From the NCBI GenBank assembly GCA_018195615.1, contig JAGTPG010000001.1, positions 1,612,001-1,676,000 on the forward strand: DNA of 64,000 nt. Direction: 5' to 3'. Each line of letters starts with the position of its first letter. Positions within the stretch are counted from its first letter, which is position 1. Source of the stretch: Streptomyces tuirus. GTDB lineage: Bacteria; Actinomycetota; Actinomycetes; Streptomycetales; Streptomycetaceae. Position numbers and translations under genes: made by a program. Of this stretch, positions 8,422-20,404 are shown piece by piece. Under the pieces are notes generated by a model. That model made no database searches, had not been told where the DNA came from, and was given only the letters and a program-made list of their open reading frames with translations.

Positions 8422-9490
8422 GTGGCGGGTGGCTGCCGGGCTGATCGCGGGCGTCATGGCCGTGTCCCTGGCCGGGTGTACCGAGGGCAGCGGGGAGGGT
8501 GAGGACGGTCTGACCATCGGGCTGCTGCTGCCGAGCCGCGCGGTGCCGCGCTGGGAGCAGTCCGACAAGCCCCTGATCGAGAAGCGCGTGAAGGAGCTGT
8601 GCTCCGACTGCACGGTGATGTACGCCAACGCCGAGAACGACGCGGCGAGCCAGCGGCAGCAGATGAACTCCATGATCACCAGGGGTGCCTCGGTGCTGAT
8701 CCTGGACGTCGTCGACCCCAAGGCCCTGCGCTCCTCGGTCCGTGCGGCGGCCCGCGAGGGCATCCCCGTCGTCGCCTACGACCGGCTCGCCGAGGGCCCG
8801 ATCTCGGGTTTCGTCAGTTTCGACGGCGGCGAGGTCGGCCGGCTCCAGGGCGAGGCGCTGCTGAGGGGCATGGGGGCCAGGGCCGACGGCGGTGGCGTCG
8901 TCATGGTGAACGGCGATCCGTCCAGTCCCAACGCCCCTTGGTACGAGGGCGGGGCCCGGTCCGTCCTCCAGGACAAGGTGCAGATCCTCAAGTCGTACAA
9001 CACCCTCGGGTGGCGCACGGAGAACGCGCACGACCACATGTCCGCCGCGATCAGCGACCTCGGCCCGAACCGGATCGACGGCGTACTGGCGGCCAACGAC
9101 TCGATCGCCGCCGGCGTGATCTCGGCGCTCAAGAGCGCCCGCGTCTCGCCGCTGCCCCCTGTCACCGGCCAGGACGCCGACCTCGACGCCGTGCGGCGCA
9201 TCGTCGACGGCGAGCAGTACATGACCGTCTACAAGCCCTTCCGGCAGGAGACCGACGCGGCAGCCGCGATGGCCGTCGCCCTGGCGCGCGGCAACGATCT
9301 CGACGCCCTGGTCACGACGAGTGTGGACAGCCCCACCACCAAGGACGTCCCGGCGCGGCTGCTCGACCCGGTCTCGGTGACGCAGGACACCATCGGCCGG
9401 ACGCTCGTCCGGGACGGCGTCTACACGATCGACCAGATCTGCACCCCGAAGCTCCGGTCGGCCTGTGACCGGATCGGGCTGACCCGGTGA
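8408..9490 (+). CDS. XylF-like sugar ABC transporter substrate-binding lipoprotein
   Basis: A 360-residue periplasmic-binding-protein-like receptor. The N-terminus is a lipoprotein signal with lipobox SLAGC (Cys about 23). The type I periplasmic binding fold follows (LTIGLLLPSRAVPRWEQSDKP, AASQRQQMNSMI, LAANDSIAAGVISAL). The best family match by eye is XylF/ChvE-type xylose or other aldose receptors. The ATG at 8408 starts inside the upstream phosphatase gene. Ligand capture here would feed the ATPase and permease encoded directly downstream. Confidence 0.87.
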   Translation: MRGRRWRVAAGLIAGVMAVSLAGCTEGSGEGEDGLTIGLLLPSRAVPRWEQSDKPLIEKRVKELCSDCTVMYANAENDAASQRQQMNSMITRGASVLILDVVDPKALRSSVRAAAREGIPVVAYDRLAEGPISGFVSFDGGEVGRLQGEALLRGMGARADGGGVVMVNGDPSSPNAPWYEGGARSVLQDKVQILKSYNTLGWRTENAHDHMSAAISDLGPNRIDGVLAANDSIAAGVISALKSARVSPLPPVTGQDADLDAVRRIVDGEQYMTVYKPFRQETDAAAAMAVALARGNDLDALVTTSVDSPTTKDVPARLLDPVSVTQDTIGRTLVRDGVYTIDQICTPKLRSACDRIGLTR

Positions 9491-9505
9491 GGGAGGCGGT
9501 TCCCC

Positions 9506-10285
9506 GTGGCCCATCCACCCGTGCTGGCGTTGCGCGGCATCTCCAAGCGGTTCGGCGGGGTGCAGGCGCTCGTGGACGTCGATCTTCAGGTCCGGGCCGG
9601 CGAGGTGGTGGCCCTGGCGGGCGACAACGGCGCCGGCAAGTCCACGCTCGTGAAGGTGATCTCGGGTGTCAGCCCCGCCGACCGGGGCGTCATCGAGTGG
9701 GAGGGACGGCTCGTGCAGATCAAACGCCCGCACGACGCGCACGCCCTGGGCATCGCGACCGTCTACCAGGACCTCGCCATGTGCGACAACCTGGACGTCG
9801 TCGGCAATCTCTTCCTCGGCCGTGAGATCGACCGGGTGGGCGTCCTCGACGAGGTGGAGATGGAGCGCCGCGCCCGCGATCTGATGCGCGCGCTGTCGAT
9901 CCGTATCCCGGACGTGCGCATGCCGTTCGCGGCGCTGTCCGCCGGGCAGCGGCAGGCCGTCGCGATCTCCCGCTCGCTCATGGGCGCGCCCAAGGTCCTG
10001 CTGCTGGACGAGCCCACCGCCGCCCTGGGGGTCGAGCAGACCAGTCATCTGCTCGACCTCATCGAAGAGGTGCGCGACCACGGTATGGCGATCATCCTCA
10101 TCAGTCACAACATGGGCGACATCAAGGCCGTGGCCGACCGGGTCGCCGTACTGCGGCTGGGCCGCAACAACGGGCTGTTCGACGTGAGCACCGTGACGCA
10201 GGAGCAGATCATCTCCGCCGTCACCGGGGCGGCGGACAACGCCGTGGCGCATCGTGTGAAGGGCGACGAGGGGGCGTGGCCGTGA
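9506..10285 (+). CDS. XylG-like sugar ABC transporter ATP-binding protein, single domain
   Basis: A 259-residue ATPase. Walker A is GDNGAGKSTL, the signature is LSAGQRQAVAISR and Walker B is VLLLDEPTAAL. Unlike the double-domain XylG/RbsA ATPases it has one nucleotide-binding domain, so it must form a homodimer. The GTG start at 9506 is preceded by GGGAGG. It ends by overlapping the permease start (GTGA). Confidence 0.88.
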   Translation: MAHPPVLALRGISKRFGGVQALVDVDLQVRAGEVVALAGDNGAGKSTLVKVISGVSPADRGVIEWEGRLVQIKRPHDAHALGIATVYQDLAMCDNLDVVGNLFLGREIDRVGVLDEVEMERRARDLMRALSIRIPDVRMPFAALSAGQRQAVAISRSLMGAPKVLLLDEPTAALGVEQTSHLLDLIEEVRDHGMAIILISHNMGDIKAVADRVAVLRLGRNNGLFDVSTVTQEQIISAVTGAADNAVAHRVKGDEGAWP

Positions 10286-11580
10286 GCCGGGGCGGGCCGC
10301 AGCGGGACGGCAAACCGGCCGGGCCGCGGGGCGGCGCCGGGCCGGTCACGGCGGGCGGCCGGCCGCGCCCACGCGGCTGGTCCGGCACTCTGCGTGACTA
10401 CGCCCTGGAGGTCCGCGGCAGTGTCCGGGGCGGCGAGCGCGGGCCGCTCGTGGTCATCGCCGGGCTGATCGTGATCTGGATCGTCTTCCAGGCGCTGGAC
10501 GACAAGTTCCTCTCGCCGCGCAACCTGTCCAACCTCAGCGTGGACATCGTCGGGACCGGTCTGGTCGCCGTCGGCATCGTGTTCGTGCTGCTGATCCGGG
10601 AGATAGATCTGTCGGTCGGCTCGGTCAGCGGCCTGGCCGGGGCCGCGTTCGCCGTGCTGAACGTGAACCAGGGCTGGCCGGAGTGGCTCTCGGTGCTCGT
10701 GGCGGTGGCCGTCGGCATGACCGTGGGTGCCTTTCACGGGTTCTTCTTCGCCTGGCTCGGCGTGCCCGCGTTCGTGGTGACCCTCGCCGGGCTGCTGATC
10801 TGGAACGGCCTGACGCTCTATCTGCTGGGCGCGAGCGGCACCATCAACATCGACGAGGAGGGCCTGGTCGCCTCCCTGACCAGCCGGCACTTCGAGGACG
10901 CCGTGGCGGCGTACGCGGTGGCGGCGCTCGGCACCGCCGGGTACTTCCTGGCCGCCCACCGCAAGCGCGGCCGCCACCGGGCCGCCGGGATGCCGTACCG
11001 GCAGACGGCCGAGATCTGGATGCGCACCGGTGTCCTCGCGGCGGTCTCCTTCGCCGCCGCCCACACCCTCAACCGGTTCCAGGGGCTGCCGCTCGCGCTG
11101 CTGATCTTCCTGGTGGTCCTCGTCGTCTCGGACTACGTGCTGCGCCGTACCCGCTACGGGCGGCGCGTGTACGCGCTGGGCGGCGGGGTGGAGGCCGCGC
11201 GGCGCGCCGGCATCGGGGTGGAGCGGGTGCGGGTGGCGATGTTCATGGTCTCGGGGACGCTGGCCGCCGTCGGCGGACTGTTCGTGGCCTCGGGCCTCAC
11301 CTCGGCGAGCCCCACGACGGCGCGTGCCGCCGGTTCCGGGATGCTGCTGATCAACGCGATCGCCGCGGCCGTCATCGGCGGTACGAGTCTGTTCGGCGGG
11401 CGCGGCTCGCCCTGGTCGGTGCTGCTCGGGGTGCTGGTCATCCAGTCGATCGCCTCGGGCATGGGGCTGCTGGGGGTGGAGGACGCCGTGCAGTTCATGA
11501 TCACCGGAGGGGTGCTGCTGACCGCCGTCGCGGCCGACGCGCTCACCAGACGCACGGAGGCCCGGCAGAACCGTCCGTGA
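10282..11580 (+). CDS. XylH-like sugar ABC transporter permease
   Basis: A 432-residue membrane protein of the RbsC/XylH permease family, with a long basic cytoplasmic leader and about ten to twelve hydrophobic segments. Typical motifs are EIDLSVGSVSG after the first helices and GAVIGGTS-like AAAVIGGTSLFGGRGS near the C-terminus. The GTG at 10282 is chosen because GAGGGGG lies about 7 nt upstream, while the GTG at 10276 would sit on top of it. It closes the three-gene sugar importer. Confidence 0.88.
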   Translation: MSRGGPQRDGKPAGPRGGAGPVTAGGRPRPRGWSGTLRDYALEVRGSVRGGERGPLVVIAGLIVIWIVFQALDDKFLSPRNLSNLSVDIVGTGLVAVGIVFVLLIREIDLSVGSVSGLAGAAFAVLNVNQGWPEWLSVLVAVAVGMTVGAFHGFFFAWLGVPAFVVTLAGLLIWNGLTLYLLGASGTINIDEEGLVASLTSRHFEDAVAAYAVAALGTAGYFLAAHRKRGRHRAAGMPYRQTAEIWMRTGVLAAVSFAAAHTLNRFQGLPLALLIFLVVLVVSDYVLRRTRYGRRVYALGGGVEAARRAGIGVERVRVAMFMVSGTLAAVGGLFVASGLTSASPTTARAAGSGMLLINAIAAAVIGGTSLFGGRGSPWSVLLGVLVIQSIASGMGLLGVEDAVQFMITGGVLLTAVAADALTRRTEARQNRP

Positions 11581-11700
11581 TGCACGGGATGTGCATGATG
11601 GGCGGGATGTCGCTTATCTTGTGAAATGCTTAACAAATGGTAAAGCTGGGTAGTGGCCACGGGTGTGGCTAAGGACCGACGCCGTGTCCATCGGAGTGCC

Positions 11701-13052
11701 ATGAGACGTAGCCGCCTCGCCCGGCCGGCCGTGGCTGCCCTGGTGGCCGTCGGCCTGGTCCTCGCCGGGTGCGGAGACGCGGACCGGCCCGGCGGTGAGC
11801 AGGCCGACCTCAGTGTGCTCTCCATGGACGCGTCGCAGATGCAGACGCTCAAGAAGCTCACCAAGGAGCACTTCACCGCGGAGACCGGCATCACGGTCGA
11901 CTACACCCTGCTCCCCGAGAACGAGGCGCGGGAGCGCATGAACCGCGAGTTCGCGACCCAGGCGGGGAACTACGACGTGGCCAGCGTCAGCGCCTACGAG
12001 GTGGCGACCTACTCGGACAACGGCTGGCTCGCCCCGCTGGATGCCCATGTGAAGGCGGACGAGGACTTCGACCAGGATGATGTCTTCCCCAATCTGGTGT
12101 CCTCGCTGACGGGGAGGACGGCAAGATCTACGCCGAGCCGTTCTACGGCGAGGGCTCGTTCCTGATGTACCGCAAGGACCTCTTCCGCAAGCTCGGCTTG
12201 ACCATGCCGCCCGACCCGACCTGGGAGCAGGTCGCGGGCCTCGCCGCCCGGATCGACGGCACGGACGGCGTCAGCGGCATCTGCCTGCGTGGCCTGCCCG
12301 GCTGGGGCCAGAACCTCGCCCCGATCAACACGGTCGTCAACACCTTCGGCGGCGCCTGGTACGACATGGACTGGAACGCGCGGCTGAACTCGCCGGAGTT
12401 CAGGAAGGCCGTCGGGTTCTACGTCGACCTGCTCCGCTCCCACGGCCAGCCCGGCGCCGACCGGATGGGCGTGCTGGAGATCCTGGACCGCTTCGTCGGG
12501 GGCAAGTGCGCGATGATGTACGACGCCACGTCGCTGGCCTCGTCGATCGAGGCGGACGGGTCCTCGGTCAAGGGCAAGGTGGGCTATGTCCCTGCCCCGC
12601 ACGACCGGACCGAGCGGGCGGGCTGGCTGTGGACCTGGGCGTGGGGCATCCAGGAGGCCTCGGACAACAAGGACGCCGCCTGGGAGTTCATCTCCTGGGC
12701 CTCCTCCAAGGAGTACCAGGAGCAGGTCGGCCAGGACGTGGGCTGGACGGCGGCGCCCGCCGGGAACCGCAAGTCCCTCTACGCCAACCCCGAGTACCAG
12801 CAGGCGGCCGGCGCCTGGTACCGGCAGGAGTACACGGCGGCCACCCACTCCGCCGACCCGAAGAACCCCGGCGTCGGCCCGCGCCCCTACACCGGCATCG
12901 GCTTCCTGGCCATTCCCGAGTTCGCCGTGCTCGGTACGGCGGTCTCGGAGCAGATCGCCGCGGCCATCGCCGGGCGGCAGTCGGTGGACACGGCCCTGGA
13001 GAAGTCGCAGGACCTCGCCCAGGCCGCGGCGGCGAAGTACCGCGGCGAGTGA
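11701..13052 (+). CDS. Orphan sugar ABC transporter substrate-binding lipoprotein
   Basis: A 450-residue family 1 extracellular solute-binding lipoprotein with signal peptide and lipobox VLAGC (Cys about 25). The fold is that of sorbitol/mannitol/maltose receptors (EHFTAETGITVDYTLLPENEARERMN, FYGEGSFLMYRKDLF, AWGIQEASDNKDAAWEFI). The frame breaks near 12,110 in a GGGG run and one base restores it. No permease or ATPase of its class follows: the next gene is aconitase on the other strand. It may use permeases encoded elsewhere and a shared MsiK-type ATPase, which is the Streptomyces habit. Confidence 0.85.
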
Positions 13053-13161
13053 GCCGGCGCCGGATCGCGCGGCGGCCGCACCGGCAGGTCACCGCAGCTC
13101 GGGAAGGACCGGCGCCTCGACTGGTGAAACCGACGGCCCCGCCCCTCACTGAGCCCTTGAA

Positions 13162-13185
13162 CCGGCGGGGGCCGAACCCCGCCGG
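13162..13185. terminator. Bidirectional hairpin terminator
   Basis: Perfect 9-bp stem CCGGCGGGG / CCCCGCCGG with a 6-nt loop, placed between the convergent solute-binding protein and aconitase genes. The rest of the 13,053-13,339 gap shows no other feature. Confidence 0.7.
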
Positions 13186-13339
13186 GGCCCGCCGCCGAAG
13201 GCGACCGAACGCTGCCCACGCCCCCACACCGACGGCGCCCCGCCCCTGCCGCGCCCCACCCCGCCAACGGCGCGGGCCGCGCCCCCGGTCACCCGGGAAC
13301 GCGGCCCTCGAACTGCCTTGAACTGCCTTGCGGGTCCGC

Positions 13340-16170
<2,831 letters not shown>

Positions 16171-16214
16171 GTAACCCTTACTGGGGCGTGGCGGCTGCGG
16201 TGCTCCTCGGCAGA

Positions 16215-16232
16215 TATCTCGATGTCGAGATA
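16215..16232. promoter_or_regulatory. Perfect 18-bp palindromic operator upstream of aconitase
   Basis: TATCTCGATGTCGAGATA has perfect 8-bp arms around TG, the layout of MarR-family operators. In S. coelicolor the aconitase gene is reported to be controlled by the MarR-type regulator TamR, which senses trans-aconitate and citrate. That this is the TamR site is inference from memory of that literature. Confidence 0.6.
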
Positions 16233-16348
16233 ACTCTAGTACACCCGGGCCGGTTGGTCATGCCCCGGCGTCCGTCATGCGGTCATGTACACCTCTCTCC
16301 GGGGTATCCGAACCAGGTATCCACACCACGAACGGAGAGGAGACAGGC

Positions 16349-16549
16349 ATGCCGCTCACGTTCCGCAAGAGTTTCCGGATCCTGCCGGGGGTGCGCCTGA
16401 ACATCAACAAGCGCTCCTGGTCCATCACCACCGGCGGCGGAAAGAACGGCCCGCGACACACCCGCAGCAGCACGGGGCGCCGTACGACATCGATGGATCT
16501 GCCCGGACCTTTCGGATGGCGGCGTACGCGTACCGCCAAGCGGCACTGA
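16349..16549 (+). CDS. DUF4236 small protein
   Basis: A 66-residue basic protein whose first half is the DUF4236 signature (FRKSFRILPGVRLNINK then SWSITTGG), followed by an Arg/Thr/Ser-rich tail. A strong ribosome site (GGAGAGGAGA) precedes the ATG. It lies between the divergent aconitase gene and the HTH-MurA gene. The domain's function is unknown. Confidence 0.8.
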   Translation: MPLTFRKSFRILPGVRLNINKRSWSITTGGGKNGPRHTRSSTGRRTTSMDLPGPFGWRRTRTAKRH

Positions 16550-16604
16550 GACCACCGGGGCGGATTGACTTCCCGTCACCCGAACGGACCCCCGGTCAAG
16601 TCTC

Positions 16605-16620
16605 ATCTCATATCTGAGAT
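16605..16620. promoter_or_regulatory. Inverted repeat at the HTH-MurA promoter
   Basis: ATCTCA-TATC-TGAGAT (6-bp arms) lies 13 bp before the ATG of the HTH-MurA gene. Its TATCT...AGATA ends resemble the halves of the 16,215-16,232 palindrome. The gene encodes an HTH domain, so autoregulation is plausible. Confidence 0.45.
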
Positions 16621-16632
16621 AACCTCAGCCAC

Positions 16633-18161
16633 ATGGCAGACGACTACCTCGTACGCATCGGCAAGCTCATCCGTGACGCCCGGCAGCACCGGGGCTGGAC
16701 CCAGTCGCAGCTGGCCGAGGCGCTCGGAACCAGCCAGAGTGCCGTGAACCGGATCGAGCGCGGCAACCAGAACATCAGCCTTGAGATGATCGCGCGCATC
16801 GGGGAGGCCCTCGACAGCGAGATCGTGTCGCTCGGCTACGCCGGTCCCATGCATCTGAGGGTGGTCGGCGGGCGCCGGCTGTCCGGTGCCATCGACGTGA
16901 AGACGAGCAAGAACGCGTGTGTGGCGCTGCTGTGCGCCTCACTGCTCAACCAGGGGCGCACGGTGCTGCGCCGCGTCGCCCGCATCGAGGAGGTGTACCG
17001 CCTCCTGGAGGTGCTGGGCTCCATCGGCGTCCGCACCCGCTGGATCAACGACGGCGTCGACCTGGAGATCGTGCCGTCGGCAGAACTGGACCTGGCGGCG
17101 ATCGACGCGGACGCGGCCCGCCGCACCCGCTCGATCATCATGTTCCTGGGGCCCCTGCTGCACCGCATGGACCACTTCAAGCTGCCGTACGCCGGCGGCT
17201 GCGACCTCGGTACGCGCACGGTCGAGCCGCACATGATCGCGCTGCGCCGCTTCGGTCTCGACATCGCGGCGACCGAGGGCCAGTACCACGCGGTGGTGGA
17301 CCGCTCGCTGCGCCCCGACCGTCCGATCGTGCTGACCGAGCGCGGCGACACGGTGACCGAGAACGCGCTGCTCGCCGCCGCCCGGCACGACGGCATCACG
17401 GTCATCCGCAACGCCTCCTCCAACTACATGGTCCAGGACCTGTGCTTCTTCCTGGAGGCCCTGGGCGTCAAGGTCGACGGCATCGGCACGACCACGCTCA
17501 CCGTGCACGGTGTGCCGGACATCGACGTCGACGTGGACTACTCACCCTCCGAGGACCCGGTCGAGGCCATGAGCCTCGTCGCGGCGGCCGTGGTCACCGA
17601 GTCGGAGCTGACGGTGCGCCGGGTGCCGATCGAGTTCCTGGAGATCGAGCTGGCGGTCCTGGAGGAGATGGGCCTCGACCACGACCGCACGCCCGAGTAC
17701 TTCGCCGACAACGGCCGCACCCGGCTGGTGGACCTCACCGTCCGGCCCTCCAAGCTGCAGGCGCCGATCGACAAGATCCACCCCATGCCGTTCCCCGGCC
17801 TGAACATCGACAACGTCCCGTTCTTCGCGGCCATCGCGGCGGTGGCCCAGGGCAAGACCCTCATCCACGACTGGGTCTACGACAACCGCGCGATCTATCT
17901 GACCGACCTGAACCGCCTCGGCGGCCGGCTCCAGCTGCTGGACCCCCACCGCGTCCTGGTCGAGGGCCCGACCCGCTGGCGCGCCGCCGAGATGATGTGC
18001 CCGCCCGCACTGCGCCCCGCGGTGGTCGTCCTGCTGGCGATGATGGCGGCCGAGGGCACGTCGGTGCTGCGCAACGTGTACGTCATCAACCGGGGTTACG
18101 AGGACCTGGCCGAGCGGCTGAACTCCGTCGGGCGCAGATCGAGACGTTCCGGGACATCTGA
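16633..18161 (+). CDS. murA2: HTH domain fused to MurA-like enolpyruvyl transferase
   Basis: A 509-residue fusion: an XRE-type helix-turn-helix (residues about 8-62, QSQLAEALGTSQSAVNRIERG) followed by an EPSP synthase/MurA fold. MurA active-site residues persist: Lys93-Asn94 in SKNAC, and the loop Cys190 in YAGGCDLGTRTVEPH, the residue that reacts with phosphoenolpyruvate and fosfomycin. It is therefore likely to act on UDP-GlcNAc or a similar sugar nucleotide, or to use that fold to sense it. The murA2-type gene next to aconitase is also the S. coelicolor arrangement. One base is missing near 18,130; restoring it gives the end VGAQIETFRDI and the stop at 18,161. Confidence 0.88.
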
Positions 18162-18169
18162 CCGGAGGA

Positions 18170-18207
18170 TGCCGCCGCACCCTGTTCAACCTGGGGGTGC
18201 GGCGGCA
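18170..18207. terminator. Strong bidirectional hairpin terminator
   Basis: Perfect 13-bp stem TGCCGCCGCACCC / GGGTGCGGCGGCA with a 12-nt loop, between convergent genes. Confidence 0.85.
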
Positions 18208-18222
18208 CCTCTGGGACTTCGG

Positions 18223-20301
18223 TCATTCCTGCGGACGCAGACGTGGCGGTCGGGTCTGGTCCGCGTGGGATGCCACCGCCTGCCGCTGTGCCCGCATCCA
18301 CAGGAGCAGGTGCCAGTCCTGGTCGTTGGCGAGCGGGTCGGCGGTGTGCGCGGCTCTGCCGTCGATGGTCGAGGGCATGACGAAGGCGCAGGTGGCGGAG
18401 CCGTCCTCGTAGTAGTTCGCCATGTTGGCGCGCAGGATCGCTTCGGCGAGGCGATCGGTGTCGTCCGTGCGCAGCGTGGCCGGCAGGCGCAGCAGGGTCA
18501 CGGCGGTCAACGCGCTCCAGTAGTGCGGGAAGACGTCGCCCCACAGCCGGTTGGCGCCGAACCAGTAGCCGTCCCAGTGCCGGATGGCGATGCCGTGCAG
18601 CCGGGCGTGGGGCTGGGGGCCGCCGAAGGCCAGAAGCCAGGGCAGTCGTTCGGCGATGGCGTCGTGGAAGAGCGGGTCGCCGGTGAGGGTGTGGGCGTCG
18701 GTCAGGAGGTCGAGCAGGGGAGCCACGATGGACTGTTCGTAGGCGACCTCGTGGGCGGGCAGCCGTCGGCCCGCCGCTACGAACGTCCGGGCGCTGTCGA
18801 TGAGTTGTTCCCGCAGTTTCTCGGCTCGGTCGGGCTGCCCGGCCGCCTCCAGGCTGCCGCACACGGCCAGCGTCGTCGGGGAGAGGCCGATGGACAGATG
18901 GGCGGCGCCGCCGAGTTCGAAGCTGCGCTCGAGGATCCGGACGGCGAGGTCGAGGTCGTCCTGCCGGCCGTGGGCGCGGTGCCGGTCGTCGAAGAAGCCG
19001 GCCAGCCATGGGGTGTCATAGAGCCGAGGCCCGGTGTGCCAGGTCTGGGAGCCGCGGCGCGGGGCGGCGCTCTCGTCGAGCAGATGGCGGCGGGCGAAGC
19101 CGGCCCAGCCCTCCAGCAAGGGTTCGATCTCCTCCGCGTCCGCGAGGCCGCGGGCGACGGCGGCCTGGAGCAGCAACGGCATGGCGATCCGCTCGGACCC
19201 GTCCGTCCAGTCCGCCCAGCCGCTGGTCGCCTGGGTCAGGCCGGTGCGTGTGTCCACCGGAACGAAGGCGTGCCGGAGGAGACCGGGCCGCTCCCGGGCC
19301 CGCTGATACCGCGTGATGTACGCGACCCGGCGGCGTACGACCTCCTCCAGCGGCAGATGGAACAGCACCTCGGTCCGGCCCCCGTCTGCGACGTCCAGCC
19401 GGAAGCTGCCATGTCGGGAGGCCTGCACCCGGTAGCGGCCCTCCGCCGCGCGCTCCACCTTCACGTCCGGGTCCGGGCTGCTCACCGAGGACGCCTCGAC
19501 CACGATCGGCTCCCCGAGCTCGGCGGCGTACGCGGAGAAGACCGCGGGCGGCCGGGTCGCGGCGGTGAAGTCCCGGGCCGAGGCGTACCAGCCCAGCTCC
19601 CACGCCACCGTCGTCGACTCTCCGGGGCCGAGGCGGAGCACCGGCTGACCGCCGAACGCCTCAGGGTTACGTGCCTGATCGGTGACCAGCAGGACCAGGT
19701 GACCGCGGACATCGGACTGCGAGTTCTGGTTGCGCGACTCCACCGCGTACGCGCGGACAGCCCCCTCCCGCACGATCAAGCCCAGGCACCGGCCTTCCCC
19801 GGACATCGGCTGCGCGAGCGCCCAAGCCCACGTGCCGCCGGTGAACAGGTGCGCGTGCACCGCCCGCTCCAGGGAAGCCTCGGCTCCGTCGTACAGGTCC
19901 GCGAAGGGCGTCTGCACACCCAGGCCGGTGATGGTGAGCGGTTCTCCGGCCGCGTTCACGACGGTGTACCGCTCGCACAGCAGCCCCTCCCGCACCTGCC
20001 GGCGTATCTCCACACGGACCCCCGGCAGCGGCGTGTGCACCGCTTCCACCGCCCCGTCATCCGCCTGTCGAAGTTCGGCCGGCGTGTGCCAGCGGGCGCC
20101 GCCCCGGTCGGTGATCACGTGCCCGGATCCCCACTGGTGCTCCACCGAATGCCACGTGGTGGCAACGTTGTCGAGAAGGAACTGGCGGGCCGGGCTCAGA
20201 TCGTCGACGAACTGTGCGGGGGCACCCGTGAGCGGGTCGAGTACCGCGTATCCGGAAGCGAAGGCAAGGGTCCTTGGGACGTTGTCGCCGAAGCGCGGCA
20301 C
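18223..20301 (-). CDS. Six-hairpin-glycosidase-like protein
   Basis: A 692-residue protein without signal peptide. The N-terminal half looks like a beta-sandwich (FADLYDGAEASLERAVHAHL, SESRN-like repeats of strands); the C-terminal half has the helix-rich pattern of an (alpha/alpha)6 barrel (SGWADWTDGSERIAMPLLLQA, AYEQSIVAPLLDLL, HWDGYWFGANRLWGDVFPHYW). This two-part layout is typical of glycosidases and phosphorylases with six-hairpin barrels. I cannot assign a CAZy family or catalytic acid. The GTG at 20,301 (AAGGG about 9 nt upstream) is preferred over longer in-frame starts. It may be co-transcribed with the isomerase gene 103 bp upstream. Confidence 0.6.
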   Translation of the reverse strand: MPRFGDNVPRTLAFASGYAVLDPLTGAPAQFVDDLSPARQFLLDNVATTWHSVEHQWGSGHVITDRGGARWHTPAELRQADDGAVEAVHTPLPGVRVEIRRQVREGLLCERYTVVNAAGEPLTITGLGVQTPFADLYDGAEASLERAVHAHLFTGGTWAWALAQPMSGEGRCLGLIVREGAVRAYAVESRNQNSQSDVRGHLVLLVTDQARNPEAFGGQPVLRLGPGESTTVAWELGWYASARDFTAATRPPAVFSAYAAELGEPIVVEASSVSSPDPDVKVERAAEGRYRVQASRHGSFRLDVADGGRTEVLFHLPLEEVVRRRVAYITRYQRARERPGLLRHAFVPVDTRTGLTQATSGWADWTDGSERIAMPLLLQAAVARGLADAEEIEPLLEGWAGFARRHLLDESAAPRRGSQTWHTGPRLYDTPWLAGFFDDRHRAHGRQDDLDLAVRILERSFELGGAAHLSIGLSPTTLAVCGSLEAAGQPDRAEKLREQLIDSARTFVAAGRRLPAHEVAYEQSIVAPLLDLLTDAHTLTGDPLFHDAIAERLPWLLAFGGPQPHARLHGIAIRHWDGYWFGANRLWGDVFPHYWSALTAVTLLRLPATLRTDDTDRLAEAILRANMANYYEDGSATCAFVMPSTIDGRAAHTADPLANDQDWHLLLWMRAQRQAVASHADQTRPPRLRPQE

Positions 20302-20404
20302 TGGAGTCGACCCTTCTGTGGGGCATGGGACACCCGGGCAGCCCCACGGCAGCCCGAGCGCAAACGGCGCCATTGAACAGGGCATCCGCGGCGTTGCCAA
20401 CCCC

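Noticed and set aside
7430..10252. 940-codon open frame on the minus strand
   Set aside because: It is antisense to the phosphatase, xylF and xylG genes; its Gly-Pro-rich middle mirrors the RDQG repeat and no domain is visible.
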